Made by a program: the position numbers and the translations under genes. DNA of 64,000 bases from Taklimakanibacter lacteus. Its GTDB lineage: Bacteria; Pseudomonadota; Alphaproteobacteria; Rhizobiales; Aestuariivirgaceae. Below are positions 45,358 through 53,891 of this stretch, piece after piece. Each line of letters starts with the position of its first letter. The stretch's first letter is position 1. The stretch lies in the NCBI GenBank assembly GCA_003576695.1, contig QOZQ01000008.1, forward strand, positions 62,001-126,000. Reading direction: 5' to 3'. The notes beneath the pieces are model-generated. The model did no database searches, had not been told where the DNA came from, and saw only the letters and a program-made list of their open reading frames with translations.

Positions 45358-46818
45358 CTAACCCAATAGCTCGGCGACGTTCCGGAACCAGGCGACCAGC
45401 GGTCCGGGAAGGTAGATGCCGGCCACCAGCACCAGCGCCAGATGCGCGAAGAGCGGCACATAGGACGCCTTGACCGCGCTGGTATCGCCCGTGGCCGGAC
45501 CGAAGGCGGCCTCGCTCAATCGCAGCAGCAGCGCCCCGAAAGCAATCAGAAGCCCCAGCACCACCAGGACCGCGAGCACAGGCTCGCGCGCGAAGGTCGA
45601 GCTCACGATGAGGAACTCGGTCATGAAGATGCCGAGCGGCGGCAGGCCGGCGATCGCCACGACGCCCAGCACCAGCGCCCAGCCGAGCACCGGATGGCTT
45701 TCGGTGAGCCCGCGTATCTTGCTCAGATCCTGGGTTCCCTTCGCCTGGGCGATATGGCCGACGGTGAAGAAGATCGCCGACTTGGTCAGGCTGTGCAGCG
45801 TCATGTGCAGGAGACCGGCGAAATTGGCGATCGGGCCGCCCATGCCGAAGGCGAAGGCGATGAGCCCCATATGCTCGATCGAGGAATAGGCGAACAGGCG
45901 CTTGATGTCGCGGCGCCGGTAAAGCATGAGGCCTGCGAAAATGAGCGAGACGAGCCCCAGCGTCACCATCAGGGGACCCGGCGCGATGGCGCCCGGATTT
46001 GCCGCCAGCAGCATCTTGAAGCGCAGCACCGCATAGAGCGCGACATTGAGCAGCAGGCCCGACAGCACCGCCGAGATGGGGGTCGGGCCTTCCGCGTGCG
46101 CATCGGGAAGCCAGGCATGCAGCGGCGCCAGCCCCACCTTCGTGCCGTAGCCAAGCATCAGAAATATGAAGGCGACATTGAGCAGCTCGGGGCTGAAATC
46201 CTTCGCCCGCGCGATGAGCGCCGTCCACACCATGGCGTCATGGCCCTCGCCGATCACCGGTCGCGCCGCCATGTAGACGAGGATCGTTCCGAACAACGCC
46301 AGGGCTATGCCGACGCTGCCGAGGATGAAGTACTTCCAGGCCGCCTCGAGCGCCGCGGGCGTGCGGTATATGCCGACCATCAGCACCGTCGTCAGCGTCG
46401 CCAGCTCGACCGCCACCCACATGAGGCCGATATTGTTGGCGAGAAGCCCCAGATTCATCGCGAACATGAGGCATTGATACATCGCATGGTAGAAGCGCAA
46501 GTATGTCGGCGTGAGCTTGCCGGTCTCCATCTCATGCGCGATGTAGCTCGCGCTGAACGCGCTGGTGGTAAACCCGACAAAGGTGCCCAGCACGATGAAG
46601 ACGACATTGAGGTCGTCGACGAACAGGTAGTTGCCGGGCTGCGGCCGTTCGACGAAAAGCGACAAGGAGGAAAGGAAGGTCAGGAACGCCGCCAGCACAT
46701 TGAGGCGCGCGGTAAGGCGATAGCCCGGCAGCAACGCCAGAACCATGGCCGAGACGGCCGGGATGACGAGCAGCGCGGCGAGCGGCGCGACCGGCAGATC
46801 GATCCCTTCCGGCATCAT
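45358..46818 (-). CDS. HyfF-like proton-conducting membrane subunit
   Basis: This 486-residue antiporter-like membrane protein of the NuoL/M/N and MrpA/D family has about fourteen hydrophobic segments. The conserved Lys and Glu region includes GYGTKVGLAPLHAWLPDAHAEGPTPISAVLSG and the following FAYSSIEHMGL, which line the proton path. Hydrogenase-4 subunit F is the closest type. Its ATG lies within the HyfE stop (ATGATG at 46818). It would couple electron transfer by the complex to ion pumping across the inner membrane. Confidence 0.92.
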   Translation of the reverse strand: MMPEGIDLPVAPLAALLVIPAVSAMVLALLPGYRLTARLNVLAAFLTFLSSLSLFVERPQPGNYLFVDDLNVVFIVLGTFVGFTTSAFSASYIAHEMETGKLTPTYLRFYHAMYQCLMFAMNLGLLANNIGLMWVAVELATLTTVLMVGIYRTPAALEAAWKYFILGSVGIALALFGTILVYMAARPVIGEGHDAMVWTALIARAKDFSPELLNVAFIFLMLGYGTKVGLAPLHAWLPDAHAEGPTPISAVLSGLLLNVALYAVLRFKMLLAANPGAIAPGPLMVTLGLVSLIFAGLMLYRRRDIKRLFAYSSIEHMGLIAFAFGMGGPIANFAGLLHMTLHSLTKSAIFFTVGHIAQAKGTQDLSKIRGLTESHPVLGWALVLGVVAIAGLPPLGIFMTEFLIVSSTFAREPVLAVLVVLGLLIAFGALLLRLSEAAFGPATGDTSAVKASYVPLFAHLALVLVAGIYLPGPLVAWFRNVAELLG

Positions 46819-47477
46819 TGCCGTTCTCCACGGGATTCGTCGAGGGCGTGGACATCGACCGAATCGAAGCGCTCACGAATGCGGAACAGGAAGACGCCGA
46901 TCACGATGAGGGCGACGAGAACCGAAAAGGCGACGCTGATCTCGACCACCAGCGGCATGCCCTTGGCGCCGGTCGCCGCCAGGATGAGCCCGTTCTCGAG
47001 CGACATGAAGCCGATGATCTGGCTGACCGCATTGCGCCGCGTCACCATCATCAGGAGACCCAGGAGGACGACGGATAGCGCAAAGGCCAGATCCTCGCGC
47101 GCCAGCGGATCGGCGGCGGCGGTGGCGCGCAGCATGACCACCATCGACAGGGCGACGAGGCCCATGCCGAACAGCATGGTGAGGCCGATGCCGCCCACCG
47201 TCTCGATATTGCGATGGATGCCGAGCCTGACGACGACCCGATGCAGCACGATCGGAATGATAATCGCCTTGAGCACCAACGCGATCAGGGCGGTCACATA
47301 AAGATGAGGGGCGTCCTGGACATGCGCCTGCCAGGCCACGGAGGCGGCCAGGACGAGGGCCTGGAGCGCGAAGACGTTCAGCAGACTGAACATGCGGTCC
47401 TGGTAGAGCAGCATGAAGCTGACCAGCACCATGAAGCCGGCGAGCGTATGGGCGAAATCGAGAACAAACCTGTCCAT
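46815..47477 (-). CDS. HyfE-like membrane subunit
   Basis: This 220-residue protein has seven hydrophobic segments and resembles hydrogenase-4 component E, with a NuoK-like portion (the ISVAFSVLVALIVIGVFLF helix) at the C-terminus. It has no cofactor motif. It overlaps the neighbouring hyfC-like and hyfF-like genes by one and four bases, so synthesis is tightly coupled. It is a structural part of the membrane arm. Confidence 0.88.
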   Translation of the reverse strand: MDRFVLDFAHTLAGFMVLVSFMLLYQDRMFSLLNVFALQALVLAASVAWQAHVQDAPHLYVTALIALVLKAIIIPIVLHRVVVRLGIHRNIETVGGIGLTMLFGMGLVALSMVVMLRATAAADPLAREDLAFALSVVLLGLLMMVTRRNAVSQIIGFMSLENGLILAATGAKGMPLVVEISVAFSVLVALIVIGVFLFRIRERFDSVDVHALDESRGERQ

Positions 47478-48430
47478 CAGAAGGTCCGTGAAACGAACAG
47501 AAGCAAGGTGCCGAGGAAACCAAGCATGAAAGCGGCGCCCAGGAATTCCGGCACGCGGAAGACCCGCATCTTGGCGATCGACGTCTCGAACAGGACGAGC
47601 AGGAAGCCGCCGACGGCGAGCTTGCCGATATAGGCGACGACCGCCGTCACATAGGCGCCGGGCGCGGCATCCCCCTGCGCCAGTCCCCAGGGCGCGAAAA
47701 TGGAAGCAATGAGGGAAATATAGAGCGACAGCTTGAGCGCTGCGGCGAGCTCGATCACGGCGAGATGGCGGCCCGAATATTCGAGCACCATGGCCTCATG
47801 CACCATGGTGAGCTCGAGATGGGTCGCCGGGTTGTCGACGGGAATGCGCGTGTTCTCCGCGAGCGCGACGATGATAAGCGCCACAAGCGCCAATGCCAGC
47901 GACACGCGCAGGCTCGCATGCGCGAAGACGAAATCCGCCACTTGCGAGAGCTGGGTGGTGCCGGCGACGAGCGCCACGGTGAAGACGATCATGATCATCG
48001 CCGGTTCGGCGAGCGAGGCGAACATCATCTCGCGGCTGGAGCCGATGCCGCCGAAGCTCGTCCCCACATCCATGCCGGCGAGCGCCAGGAAGAAGCGGGC
48101 CGAGCCCAGCAAGGCGGTGATGACGATCAGATCCGCCGTCCAGCTGAATTGAAGGCCGGTCGCGAAGGTCGGCACCAGTGCCGCGGCCACCCAGGTGGCG
48201 GCGAAGATCATATAGGGCGCGCTGCGGAACAGCCATGACGCGTTCTCGGCGAGCACGACCTCCTTGCGCATGAGACGCAGGAGATCGCGATAAGGCTGGA
48301 GCAGCGGCGGTCCCTTGCGGCGCAGCAGCCACGCCTTGGCCCGGCGGGTGAAGCCCAGAAGCAACGGCGCCACCGCCAGAACCAGGAACATCTGGACGCC
48401 CTGCAGGAAGAGATCGCGGATCATGCCCAT
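47477..48430 (-). CDS. HyfC/NuoH-like membrane anchor subunit
   Basis: This 317-residue membrane protein of the NuoH/HyfC family has eight hydrophobic segments. The conserved acidic and arginine-rich loop with RRKGPPLLQPYRDLLRLMRKE near residues 38-58, and the later ENTRIPVDNPATHLELTMVHEAMVLEYSG, are hallmarks of the subunit that joins the soluble and membrane arms. It overlaps the upstream hyfB-like gene by 10 bases. It probably forms the docking site for the HyfG/HyfI pair. Confidence 0.93.
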   Translation of the reverse strand: MGMIRDLFLQGVQMFLVLAVAPLLLGFTRRAKAWLLRRKGPPLLQPYRDLLRLMRKEVVLAENASWLFRSAPYMIFAATWVAAALVPTFATGLQFSWTADLIVITALLGSARFFLALAGMDVGTSFGGIGSSREMMFASLAEPAMIMIVFTVALVAGTTQLSQVADFVFAHASLRVSLALALVALIIVALAENTRIPVDNPATHLELTMVHEAMVLEYSGRHLAVIELAAALKLSLYISLIASIFAPWGLAQGDAAPGAYVTAVVAYIGKLAVGGFLLVLFETSIAKMRVFRVPEFLGAAFMLGFLGTLLLFVSRTF

Positions 48431-50433
48431 ATCGCGACCACCAGAAGCAGGCTGACCAGCGCCGCGAAGACCAGGCCCAGATAGCGGCGGATGGTGAGGA
48501 ACTGGAGAGCATTGAACTTCTCGCCGGCGAGAGCGACCGTCCTTTCGATCGGGAAGTAGATCATATCCCAGGCAAGGTCGCGCAGCCTGACCTCGAGCCG
48601 CGCCGGTAGCGGGTCCTCCGGCTTCGGCATCGTCACCTTTTCGCGCGCCAGGAAGAACTCGCCGAACACCCGGCGCAGCGGCTGGGCAAAGCTGTCCGCC
48701 GTATACTGCGTGAGCGGGCTGGGCTCCGGATAGCCGCAGTCCCAGGCGGGACCGCGTCTCATCGCGCGCGACGCCAGACGGTGGATGCTCTTGACGGTGA
48801 GAAGCGTCGCAATAACGATAAAGGCGAAGATGAGAAGGCCGTTATAGGAGCTGCGGCTTTCCGCCACCGGCACGATCGACAGCCAGGGCAGCGAGGCTTG
48901 CGCCGGCATGGCGTGTCCGACAGCTTCCCTTACCGCCGGTGCGACGGCGTCGATGAGAAAGCCGGGCAGAATGCCGGCGAGCACGCACAAGCCGAGCAGC
49001 ATGAACATCGCGGCCAGCGAGAGTCGGTCGGCCTCATGGGCCGAGCTTGCCGCCGGTGAACGCGGCCGGCCGAGGAAGCCGATGCCGAAAGCGCGCACAT
49101 AGCACGCCGCCGACAGCGCCGCCCCCAGCGCCAGCAGCGCGCCTACCGCCGGGATCACCAGTTTCAGGCCCCATTGCGGCAAATCCGGGCTGACGAGGAT
49201 CGCCTGGAAGATCAGCCATTCGGAGACGAAGCCATTGAGCGGCGGCAGGGCGGAAATGGCGAGGCAGCCGCCCAGGACCAGGAAGGCCGTCTGCGGCATG
49301 GTGCGGATCAGGCCGCCGAGCTTTTCGATGTCGCGCTCGCCGGTCCCGTTGAGGACGGCCCCCGCGCCGAAGAAGAGCAGTCCCTTGAACAGCGAGTGAT
49401 TGAAAATATGCAGGAGAGCGGCGGTGAAGGAGAGCGCCGCGGCCCCCGTCATGCCGTTTGCCTGAAAGGCGAGCGCAAGTCCGAGCCCGATGAAGATGAT
49501 GCCGATATTCTCCACCGTGCTGTAGGCCAGAAGCCGCTTCAGATCGCGCTGCAGGACGGCCTGCAGCACGCCCAGCACCACCGTGACGGCGCCGAGCCCG
49601 AGCACCAGGATGCTCCACCACCAGACGGGAGCGCCGAGCAGGTCGAAGACGATGCGCACGAAGCCGTAGATCGCCACTTTCGTCATGACGCCGCTCATCA
49701 GGGCGGAGACATGGCTCGGTGCGGCGGGATGCGCCAGAGGCAGCCAGACATGCAGGGGCACGAGGCCCGCTTTCGACCCCGCCCCGAGCAAGGCCAGGAT
49801 GAGAACGAGGCCCGGAAGCCAGGCGGCGTGAACGGCCACGCGCATGTCGGCGAAGCCATAGCCGCCCGCAGGCCCGGCCAGCAGGCCGAATGCCAGGAGC
49901 AGCGCCAACGTGCCGAAGCTCGCCATCACGAGATAGATATAGCCTGCCCGACGGTTTTCGGGATCGCGATGATGCGCCATCACCAGCGCCCAGGATGTCA
50001 ACGACATGAATTCCCAGGCGACGAGGAAGCTGAAGGCGTCGGCGGCGAGAAGGACGAGGTTCATGCCGGCGAGGAACGCCGGATAGAAAGGCAGTATGCG
50101 TTCCGGCGCATCTTCATGGCGGCCATAGCCGAGCGCATAGAGGCTCGCCGCCGCGGCCCCCAGATCAATGACCACCAGAAAAAACGAGGAAAGCGGATCG
50201 AGGCGGAAATTCGCTCCAACCCAAGGCAGGCCGATCGGTAAGCGTGTGATCTCCGTCGCGCCGGCCCCACCGAGCAGCTGGCTCGCCGCCACGGCGAGAA
50301 TGGCGAGGCTGAGAATGAGGCAGAGCGAATAGACCAGCCCGCTCGCCGCGGCAGATCTGCGGACAAGGACGCCAAGCACAGCCGTCGCAAGCAGCGCCGC
50401 CACGCACATCAGCGCGAGCGATACATTATCCAT
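48421..50433 (-). CDS. HyfB-like proton-conducting membrane subunit
   Basis: This 670-residue membrane protein is of the NuoL/HyfB type. About fifteen hydrophobic segments are visible. The antiporter core includes ALLGAGSKAGLVPLHVWLPLAHPAAPSHVSALMSGVMTKVAIYGF and the LLAYSTVENIGIIFIGLGLA segment with the essential Lys and Glu. A C-terminal extension (WDCGYPEPSPLTQYTADSFAQPLRR) is typical of hydrogenase-4 component B. It is the first and largest gene of the hyfBCEFGI-type set and follows a small XRE regulator by 25 bp. Confidence 0.93.
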   Translation of the reverse strand: MDNVSLALMCVAALLATAVLGVLVRRSAAASGLVYSLCLILSLAILAVAASQLLGGAGATEITRLPIGLPWVGANFRLDPLSSFFLVVIDLGAAAASLYALGYGRHEDAPERILPFYPAFLAGMNLVLLAADAFSFLVAWEFMSLTSWALVMAHHRDPENRRAGYIYLVMASFGTLALLLAFGLLAGPAGGYGFADMRVAVHAAWLPGLVLILALLGAGSKAGLVPLHVWLPLAHPAAPSHVSALMSGVMTKVAIYGFVRIVFDLLGAPVWWWSILVLGLGAVTVVLGVLQAVLQRDLKRLLAYSTVENIGIIFIGLGLALAFQANGMTGAAALSFTAALLHIFNHSLFKGLLFFGAGAVLNGTGERDIEKLGGLIRTMPQTAFLVLGGCLAISALPPLNGFVSEWLIFQAILVSPDLPQWGLKLVIPAVGALLALGAALSAACYVRAFGIGFLGRPRSPAASSAHEADRLSLAAMFMLLGLCVLAGILPGFLIDAVAPAVREAVGHAMPAQASLPWLSIVPVAESRSSYNGLLIFAFIVIATLLTVKSIHRLASRAMRRGPAWDCGYPEPSPLTQYTADSFAQPLRRVFGEFFLAREKVTMPKPEDPLPARLEVRLRDLAWDMIYFPIERTVALAGEKFNALQFLTIRRYLGLVFAALVSLLLVVAIWA

Positions 50434-50458
50434 GCGCGGCCTGCTCCATGGTCCAGCC

Positions 50459-50704
50459 CTATGTTCTCAACCGGACGCCGCGGCCACCGGACTGACTCGC
50501 AGCACCGTCGCCGATCAATTCGACGCCGGCCTCATCCAGGGCCGAAATGAGCTTGGTGAGGGATTCGACATTGCCGCGGACGACGCCGTCGCTGGCCTCC
50601 ATCCGCTGGATCGTGGGCAAGGAAAGACCGGCAAGCTCGGCAAGCTTGCGCTGATCAATTCCGATCAGCGCGCGGGCGGATTTCAGCTGGCCAGCAGTAA
50701 TCAT
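50459..50704 (-). CDS. Small XRE-family transcriptional regulator
   Basis: This 81-residue protein has a single helix-turn-helix of the XRE type (QLKSARALIGIDQRKLAELAGLSLPTIQRMEAS, residues about 6-38) and a short C-terminal tail. It begins 21 bp from a perfect 7-bp dyad (50725-50742) and is the leader gene of the hyf-like operon, with 25 bp between its stop and the first structural gene. Autoregulation of the whole operon is the simplest reading. No ligand domain is present, so any signal must come from a partner or from protein level. Confidence 0.88.
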   Translation of the reverse strand: MITAGQLKSARALIGIDQRKLAELAGLSLPTIQRMEASDGVVRGNVESLTKLISALDEAGVELIGDGAASQSGGRGVRLRT

Positions 50705-50724
50705 GCTTCAGATATCGAATATTA

Positions 50725-50742
50725 GATATGAGACATCATATC
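50725..50742. promoter_or_regulatory. Perfect 7-bp dyad upstream of the XRE gene, likely operator
   Basis: GATATGA (50725-50731) and TCATATC (50736-50742) are exact reverse complements separated by GACA. The site lies 21 bp upstream of the XRE start codon in an AT-rich patch that also contains further ATATC-type half-sites. This is the expected place for an XRE autoregulatory operator covering the promoter of the hyf-like operon. Confidence 0.65.
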
Positions 50743-50825
50743 AGATAAGATATGCATCTGTCACTCCCCATCAGAGCCTGAAGCGCTTGTGGTCTGGGCG
50801 TGGGCGCTGCGGCATGCCGGCCGCA

Positions 50826-50877
50826 AAGCCGACATTGCACCGGATAACAGATGAGGTTGATTGAGGCATGTCGGCTT
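50826..50877. repeat. 10-bp inverted repeat with long spacer after the DUF3126 gene
   Basis: AAGCCGACAT (50826-50835) recurs inverted as ATGTCGGCTT (50868-50877), 32 bases apart, between the end of the DUF3126 gene and the XRE promoter. It may be part of a terminator for DUF3126 or a protein site. The remaining bases of this 218-bp gap show nothing else recognisable. Confidence 0.4.
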
Positions 50878-50922
50878 CGGCGATGATGGCCGGTCTGAAA
50901 GCGGCCACCCGTCGCTTGCGGC

Positions 50923-51132
50923 TTACTCGAGATCGAAATCGAGAATGGCCATGTTGAAATTATAGGAGAGCTCGCCATCCTCATCATCGCGGAAGATCAC
51001 GCCGATGAACTCATCGCCGATATAGACCTCCGCCGAATCGCTCTTCTGTGGGCGCTTGCGCACCTCGATATTGGCGAGTTGGAACTTGGCCTTGAAAAAA
51101 CGGGTGAGCTTCTTGATCTCGTCGGGTTGCAC
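50923..51132 (-). CDS. DUF3126 family protein
   Basis: This protein of about 69 residues belongs to the conserved alphaproteobacterial DUF3126 family. The pattern DEIKKLTRFFKAKF, RPQKSDSAEVYIGDEFIGVIFRDDEDGELSYNFNMAILDFDL is diagnostic. The GTG at 51132 is chosen because GGAAGG precedes it and the length then equals the family's; a longer frame reaches 51189. Its function is unknown. It is just downstream of cysE on the same strand, a conserved neighbour relation in Rhizobiales. Confidence 0.9.
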   Translation of the reverse strand: MQPDEIKKLTRFFKAKFQLANIEVRKRPQKSDSAEVYIGDEFIGVIFRDDEDGELSYNFNMAILDFDLE

Positions 51133-51196
51133 TATTGCCTTCCTTGCTGAACGGGGAAGCCCAAGGTCTACTCCCCCGGCCAAAGGCAAGACAAGC

Positions 51197-52024
51197 CTAT
51201 TCTGCTTCCTGGGGCGCGTCCGCCTTGAGCTGGTGATCCATCACCAGAGCCGGCTCCGCGCAGCCCGCATAGCCGACGATCTTGGCGGGCACGCCCGCGA
51301 CCGTGCGGTTGGGCGGCACGTCATGCAGCACGACAGAGCCCGCGGCGACACGCGAGCAATGGCCGATCTCGATATTGCCGAGAATCTTGGCGCCGGATCC
51401 GACGAGCACGCCGTGGCGGATCTTGGGATGCCGGTCGCCCGATTCCTTGCCGGTGCCGCCGAGCGTCACGTCCTGCATCAGCGAAACATTGTCCTCGACC
51501 ACCGCCGTCTCGCCGATCACGATGCTGTGGCCGTGATCGATGAAGATGCCGCGCCCGATGCGGGCCGCCGGATGGATGTCGACCGTATAGACCACGGAAG
51601 CGCGGCTCTGCAGATAGTAGGCGAAGTCCCTGCGGTCCATCTTCCACAGCTGATGCGCCATGCGATGGGTCTGGATCGCCTGGAAGCCTTTGAAATAGAG
51701 GAGCGGCTCGAGATAGCGGTTGCAGGCGGGATCACGCTCATGCACCGCGACGATATCGGCGCGCATCGCATCGCCGATCGCGGGATCGGCATCGAGCGCG
51801 TCCTGGAAGGCCTGCTGGATCAGCTCGGCGGTGAGCGCATTGGCCATGCGCTGCGCGATGCGGTGCATCACGGCATCTTCCAGGCGCGGCTGGTTCAGCA
51901 CGGCGCCGAAGATGAAGCCGCCGAGGCTCGGGTCCTTCTTGGCCGCCTCATGGGCTTCATCACGGATGCGGTCCCAGACCGGATCGAGGCTGGCGACTTG
52001 CGGATTTGTCGACTGGCGGACCAT
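51197..52024 (-). CDS. cysE: Serine O-acetyltransferase
   Basis: This enzyme of 275 residues makes O-acetylserine, the precursor of cysteine. It has the N-terminal helical SATase domain (WDRIRDEAHEAAKKDPSLGGFIFGAVLNQ) and a left-handed beta-helix with the active-site His/Asp region (DIHPAARIGRGIFIDHGHSIVIGETAVVEDNVSL) and GGTGKESGDRHPKI. The ATG at 52024 follows GGGAG at good spacing; upstream in-frame ATGs add unconserved residues. It is divergent from an enoyl-CoA hydratase gene across a region with two large palindromes. Confidence 0.95.
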   Translation of the reverse strand: MVRQSTNPQVASLDPVWDRIRDEAHEAAKKDPSLGGFIFGAVLNQPRLEDAVMHRIAQRMANALTAELIQQAFQDALDADPAIGDAMRADIVAVHERDPACNRYLEPLLYFKGFQAIQTHRMAHQLWKMDRRDFAYYLQSRASVVYTVDIHPAARIGRGIFIDHGHSIVIGETAVVEDNVSLMQDVTLGGTGKESGDRHPKIRHGVLVGSGAKILGNIEIGHCSRVAAGSVVLHDVPPNRTVAGVPAKIVGYAGCAEPALVMDHQLKADAPQEAE

Positions 52025-52131
52025 CGGTTTCTCCCTGATTGACCTCATATTACGCCACTCCCCGGCAGATAGGGAACATTCCCCGAAAAGCAACAGCATT
52101 GCGTTAACCGGGGGGCTCTCTGCGCGCATCC

Positions 52132-52156
52132 CGGCGAAGTGAATTTCACTTCGCCG
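52132..52156. promoter_or_regulatory. 12-bp perfect palindrome upstream of cysE
   Basis: CGGCGAAGTGAA (52132-52143) and TTCACTTCGCCG (52145-52156) are exact reverse complements around one T. The element lies about 110 bp upstream of cysE and about 90 bp upstream of the divergent enoyl-CoA hydratase gene. It may be a regulator site or one of the palindromic intergenic repeats of alphaproteobacteria. Confidence 0.55.
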
Positions 52157-52185
52157 AAAAGGATTCGCGCCAAATCAATAGCTTG

Positions 52186-52232
52186 GTGCAAATCCTTATC
52201 GCCAAAGTCTTCAACTTTGGCGAGATTTGCAC
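52186..52232. promoter_or_regulatory. Two-part stem-loop directly before the enoyl-CoA hydratase gene
   Basis: An inner 10-bp stem (TCGCCAAAGT 52199-52208 with ACTTTGGCGA 52214-52223, five-base loop) is extended by an outer 8-bp stem (GTGCAAAT 52186-52193 with ATTTGCAC 52225-52232) across an asymmetric bulge. It ends 12 bp before the ATG at 52245, so it would overlap the leader and ribosome-binding region of that gene. Confidence 0.55.
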
Positions 52233-52244
52233 TAAGCGGGCCTT

Positions 52245-53039
52245 ATGACAGAAATCGCTTCCCCTACCCCCTATTTGCGCGCCTGGCGCGAAAGCTCCAC
52301 GGGTGTCCTGCTGCTCAACCGGCCGGAACGCCGCAATGCCCTCAACCGCGAAATGTGGGCCGCCCTGCCCGCTTTGGTGAAAGCCCTCGACAGCGCCCCC
52401 GAGACGCGCCTTCTGGTGGTCAAGGGTGCCGGGCGGGAAGCCTTTGCCGCCGGCGCCGATATCAGCGAATTCGCCGATGCCCGCTCCGCGCCCGAAAAGG
52501 TCAGAGAATATGAGGTGTTGAACGGAGCAGCCTTCGCCGCGCTCCGCAACACGTCGAAACCCGCCATCGCCATGATCCAGGGCTTCTGCATCGGCGGTGG
52601 GCTCGCTCTGGCGCTGGCCTGCGATCTGCGCATTGCGGCCGCAGATGCCGTCTTCGCTTTGCCCCCGGCAAAGCTCGGCCTCGCCTATCCGCTCGACGGT
52701 CTGCGCGACCTGCTGCAGGCGGTGTCCCCCGCTTTCGCCAAGGAGATGCTGTTCACGGCCCGGCGCTGTGGCGCCGGGGAAGCGCTCACGGCCGGCCTTG
52801 TGCATCGCGTCGTGGCGGCTGACCGGCTGGAGGCGGAAACCGGCGATTTGGCCCTCCTCATCGCCGAGAACGCGCCCCTCACCTTGAAGGCGTCCAAGCG
52901 GGCGGTCGATGCGCTGGCGGGACGACAGGTCAGCGAAGATCCGGCCGAGCTCGCCGCCGCCTGCTTCGCCAGCGCCGACTATGCCGAGGGCCAGCGGGCC
53001 TTCCTCGAGAAGCGTAAGCCGCGCTTCACCGGCGCTTGA
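52245..53039 (+). CDS. Enoyl-CoA hydratase/isomerase family protein
   Basis: This 264-residue crotonase-fold enzyme has LNRPERRNALNREMW near residue 25 and the oxyanion-hole region FAAGADISEFADA and MIQGFCIGGGLALALACDLRIAA, which bind the CoA thioester carbonyl. The usual catalytic glutamates near residues 110 and 140 are not both evident (PPAKLGLAYPLDG), so the precise reaction (hydration, isomerisation or decarboxylation) is open. It is divergent from cysE and convergent with an alpha/beta hydrolase gene. A two-part stem-loop lies in its leader. Confidence 0.9.
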   Translation: MTEIASPTPYLRAWRESSTGVLLLNRPERRNALNREMWAALPALVKALDSAPETRLLVVKGAGREAFAAGADISEFADARSAPEKVREYEVLNGAAFAALRNTSKPAIAMIQGFCIGGGLALALACDLRIAAADAVFALPPAKLGLAYPLDGLRDLLQAVSPAFAKEMLFTARRCGAGEALTAGLVHRVVAADRLEAETGDLALLIAENAPLTLKASKRAVDALAGRQVSEDPAELAAACFASADYAEGQRAFLEKRKPRFTGA

Positions 53040-53061
53040 TTCCGGATGCCAGGAAACCGCC

Positions 53062-53814
53062 CTAACCGATTGAATTAAAGAACTTAATTACCTCATCCTT
53101 GTGCTGGCGGTCGCCCACCGCGTTCATGTGGTTGCGGCGCGGCAGCACCACACCGCGGGCGCCCGGAATGGCTTCGACCAGGGGCTCCACCCGTCCGGCA
53201 ACATCATCGACCTCGCCGGCCACGACCAGCACCGGCACCTGGATTTGCCCGAGTTCGGCGCGCGTGATCTTCGCCCGTTCCGAGCGCATGCAGGCGGCAA
53301 GGGCCTTGAGATCGCCTTTCGTCTGTTCGGCAAAGATGCGGAAGACCCGCGCCTCGGGATCGGTGACGACATCCACAGATGGCGCCTCCAGGGCTTCCGC
53401 GATCGGCTCCGACCGGCCAAAACCCTTGATCATGTTCTCGGCGAGACCGGAAAAGACCGCGGCGCGTATGCGGTCGGGATGCTTGACCGTGAGAAAGGCC
53501 GAGATCCGCGCCCCCATCGAATAACCCATGACCAATGTCTTCGCGATGCCGAGATGGTCGAGAAGCCGGCGCGCATCTTCGGCCATTTCGGGGGCGGGAT
53601 AGGCCGCAACGTCATAGAGCTTGCCGCTCTCGCCATGGCCGCGATTGTCGAAGGTGATCGTCCGGTAGCCGGCTTCGGTGAGCGCCTTCACCCAGCCCGT
53701 ATCGAACCAGTTGACCCGCTGATTGGAGGCAAAGCCATGGATCAGGAGCACAGGCTTGCCCTCCCCGGTCACCTCATAGGCGATATCGACAATGTCGGAA
53801 CGGAAACTCGGCAT
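53062..53814 (-). CDS. Alpha/beta hydrolase
   Basis: This 250-residue protein has the alpha/beta hydrolase fold. It has the oxyanion strand LLIHGFASNQ, the nucleophile elbow GYSMG (Ser at about 96), a catalytic Asp near VAGEVDDV and the His in RRNHMNAVG. Its size and motifs resemble enol-lactone hydrolases and small esterases, but the substrate is unknown. It converges on the enoyl-CoA hydratase gene and is divergent from the zinc-finger protein gene. Confidence 0.9.
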   Translation of the reverse strand: MPSFRSDIVDIAYEVTGEGKPVLLIHGFASNQRVNWFDTGWVKALTEAGYRTITFDNRGHGESGKLYDVAAYPAPEMAEDARRLLDHLGIAKTLVMGYSMGARISAFLTVKHPDRIRAAVFSGLAENMIKGFGRSEPIAEALEAPSVDVVTDPEARVFRIFAEQTKGDLKALAACMRSERAKITRAELGQIQVPVLVVAGEVDDVAGRVEPLVEAIPGARGVVLPRRNHMNAVGDRQHKDEVIKFFNSIG

Positions 53815-53891
53815 GGGCCCTCGTGCTTTGCGATAAGGAGAAAGATATGCTAATCGCGCCCTTCTCTAATAGCTTAAATCAGGGATGCGAC

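Noticed and set aside
45442-47301. Plus-strand frame of over 600 codons opposite the hyfE/hyfF genes
   Set aside because: Composition is dominated by Arg, His, Glu and Gln without any domain. The minus-strand membrane proteins are clearly real.
43825-50433. Annotation of the hyf-like genes as a functional hydrogenase 4
   Set aside because: The large subunit lacks the CGIC cysteines and the DPCxxC motif, and no maturation genes are present.
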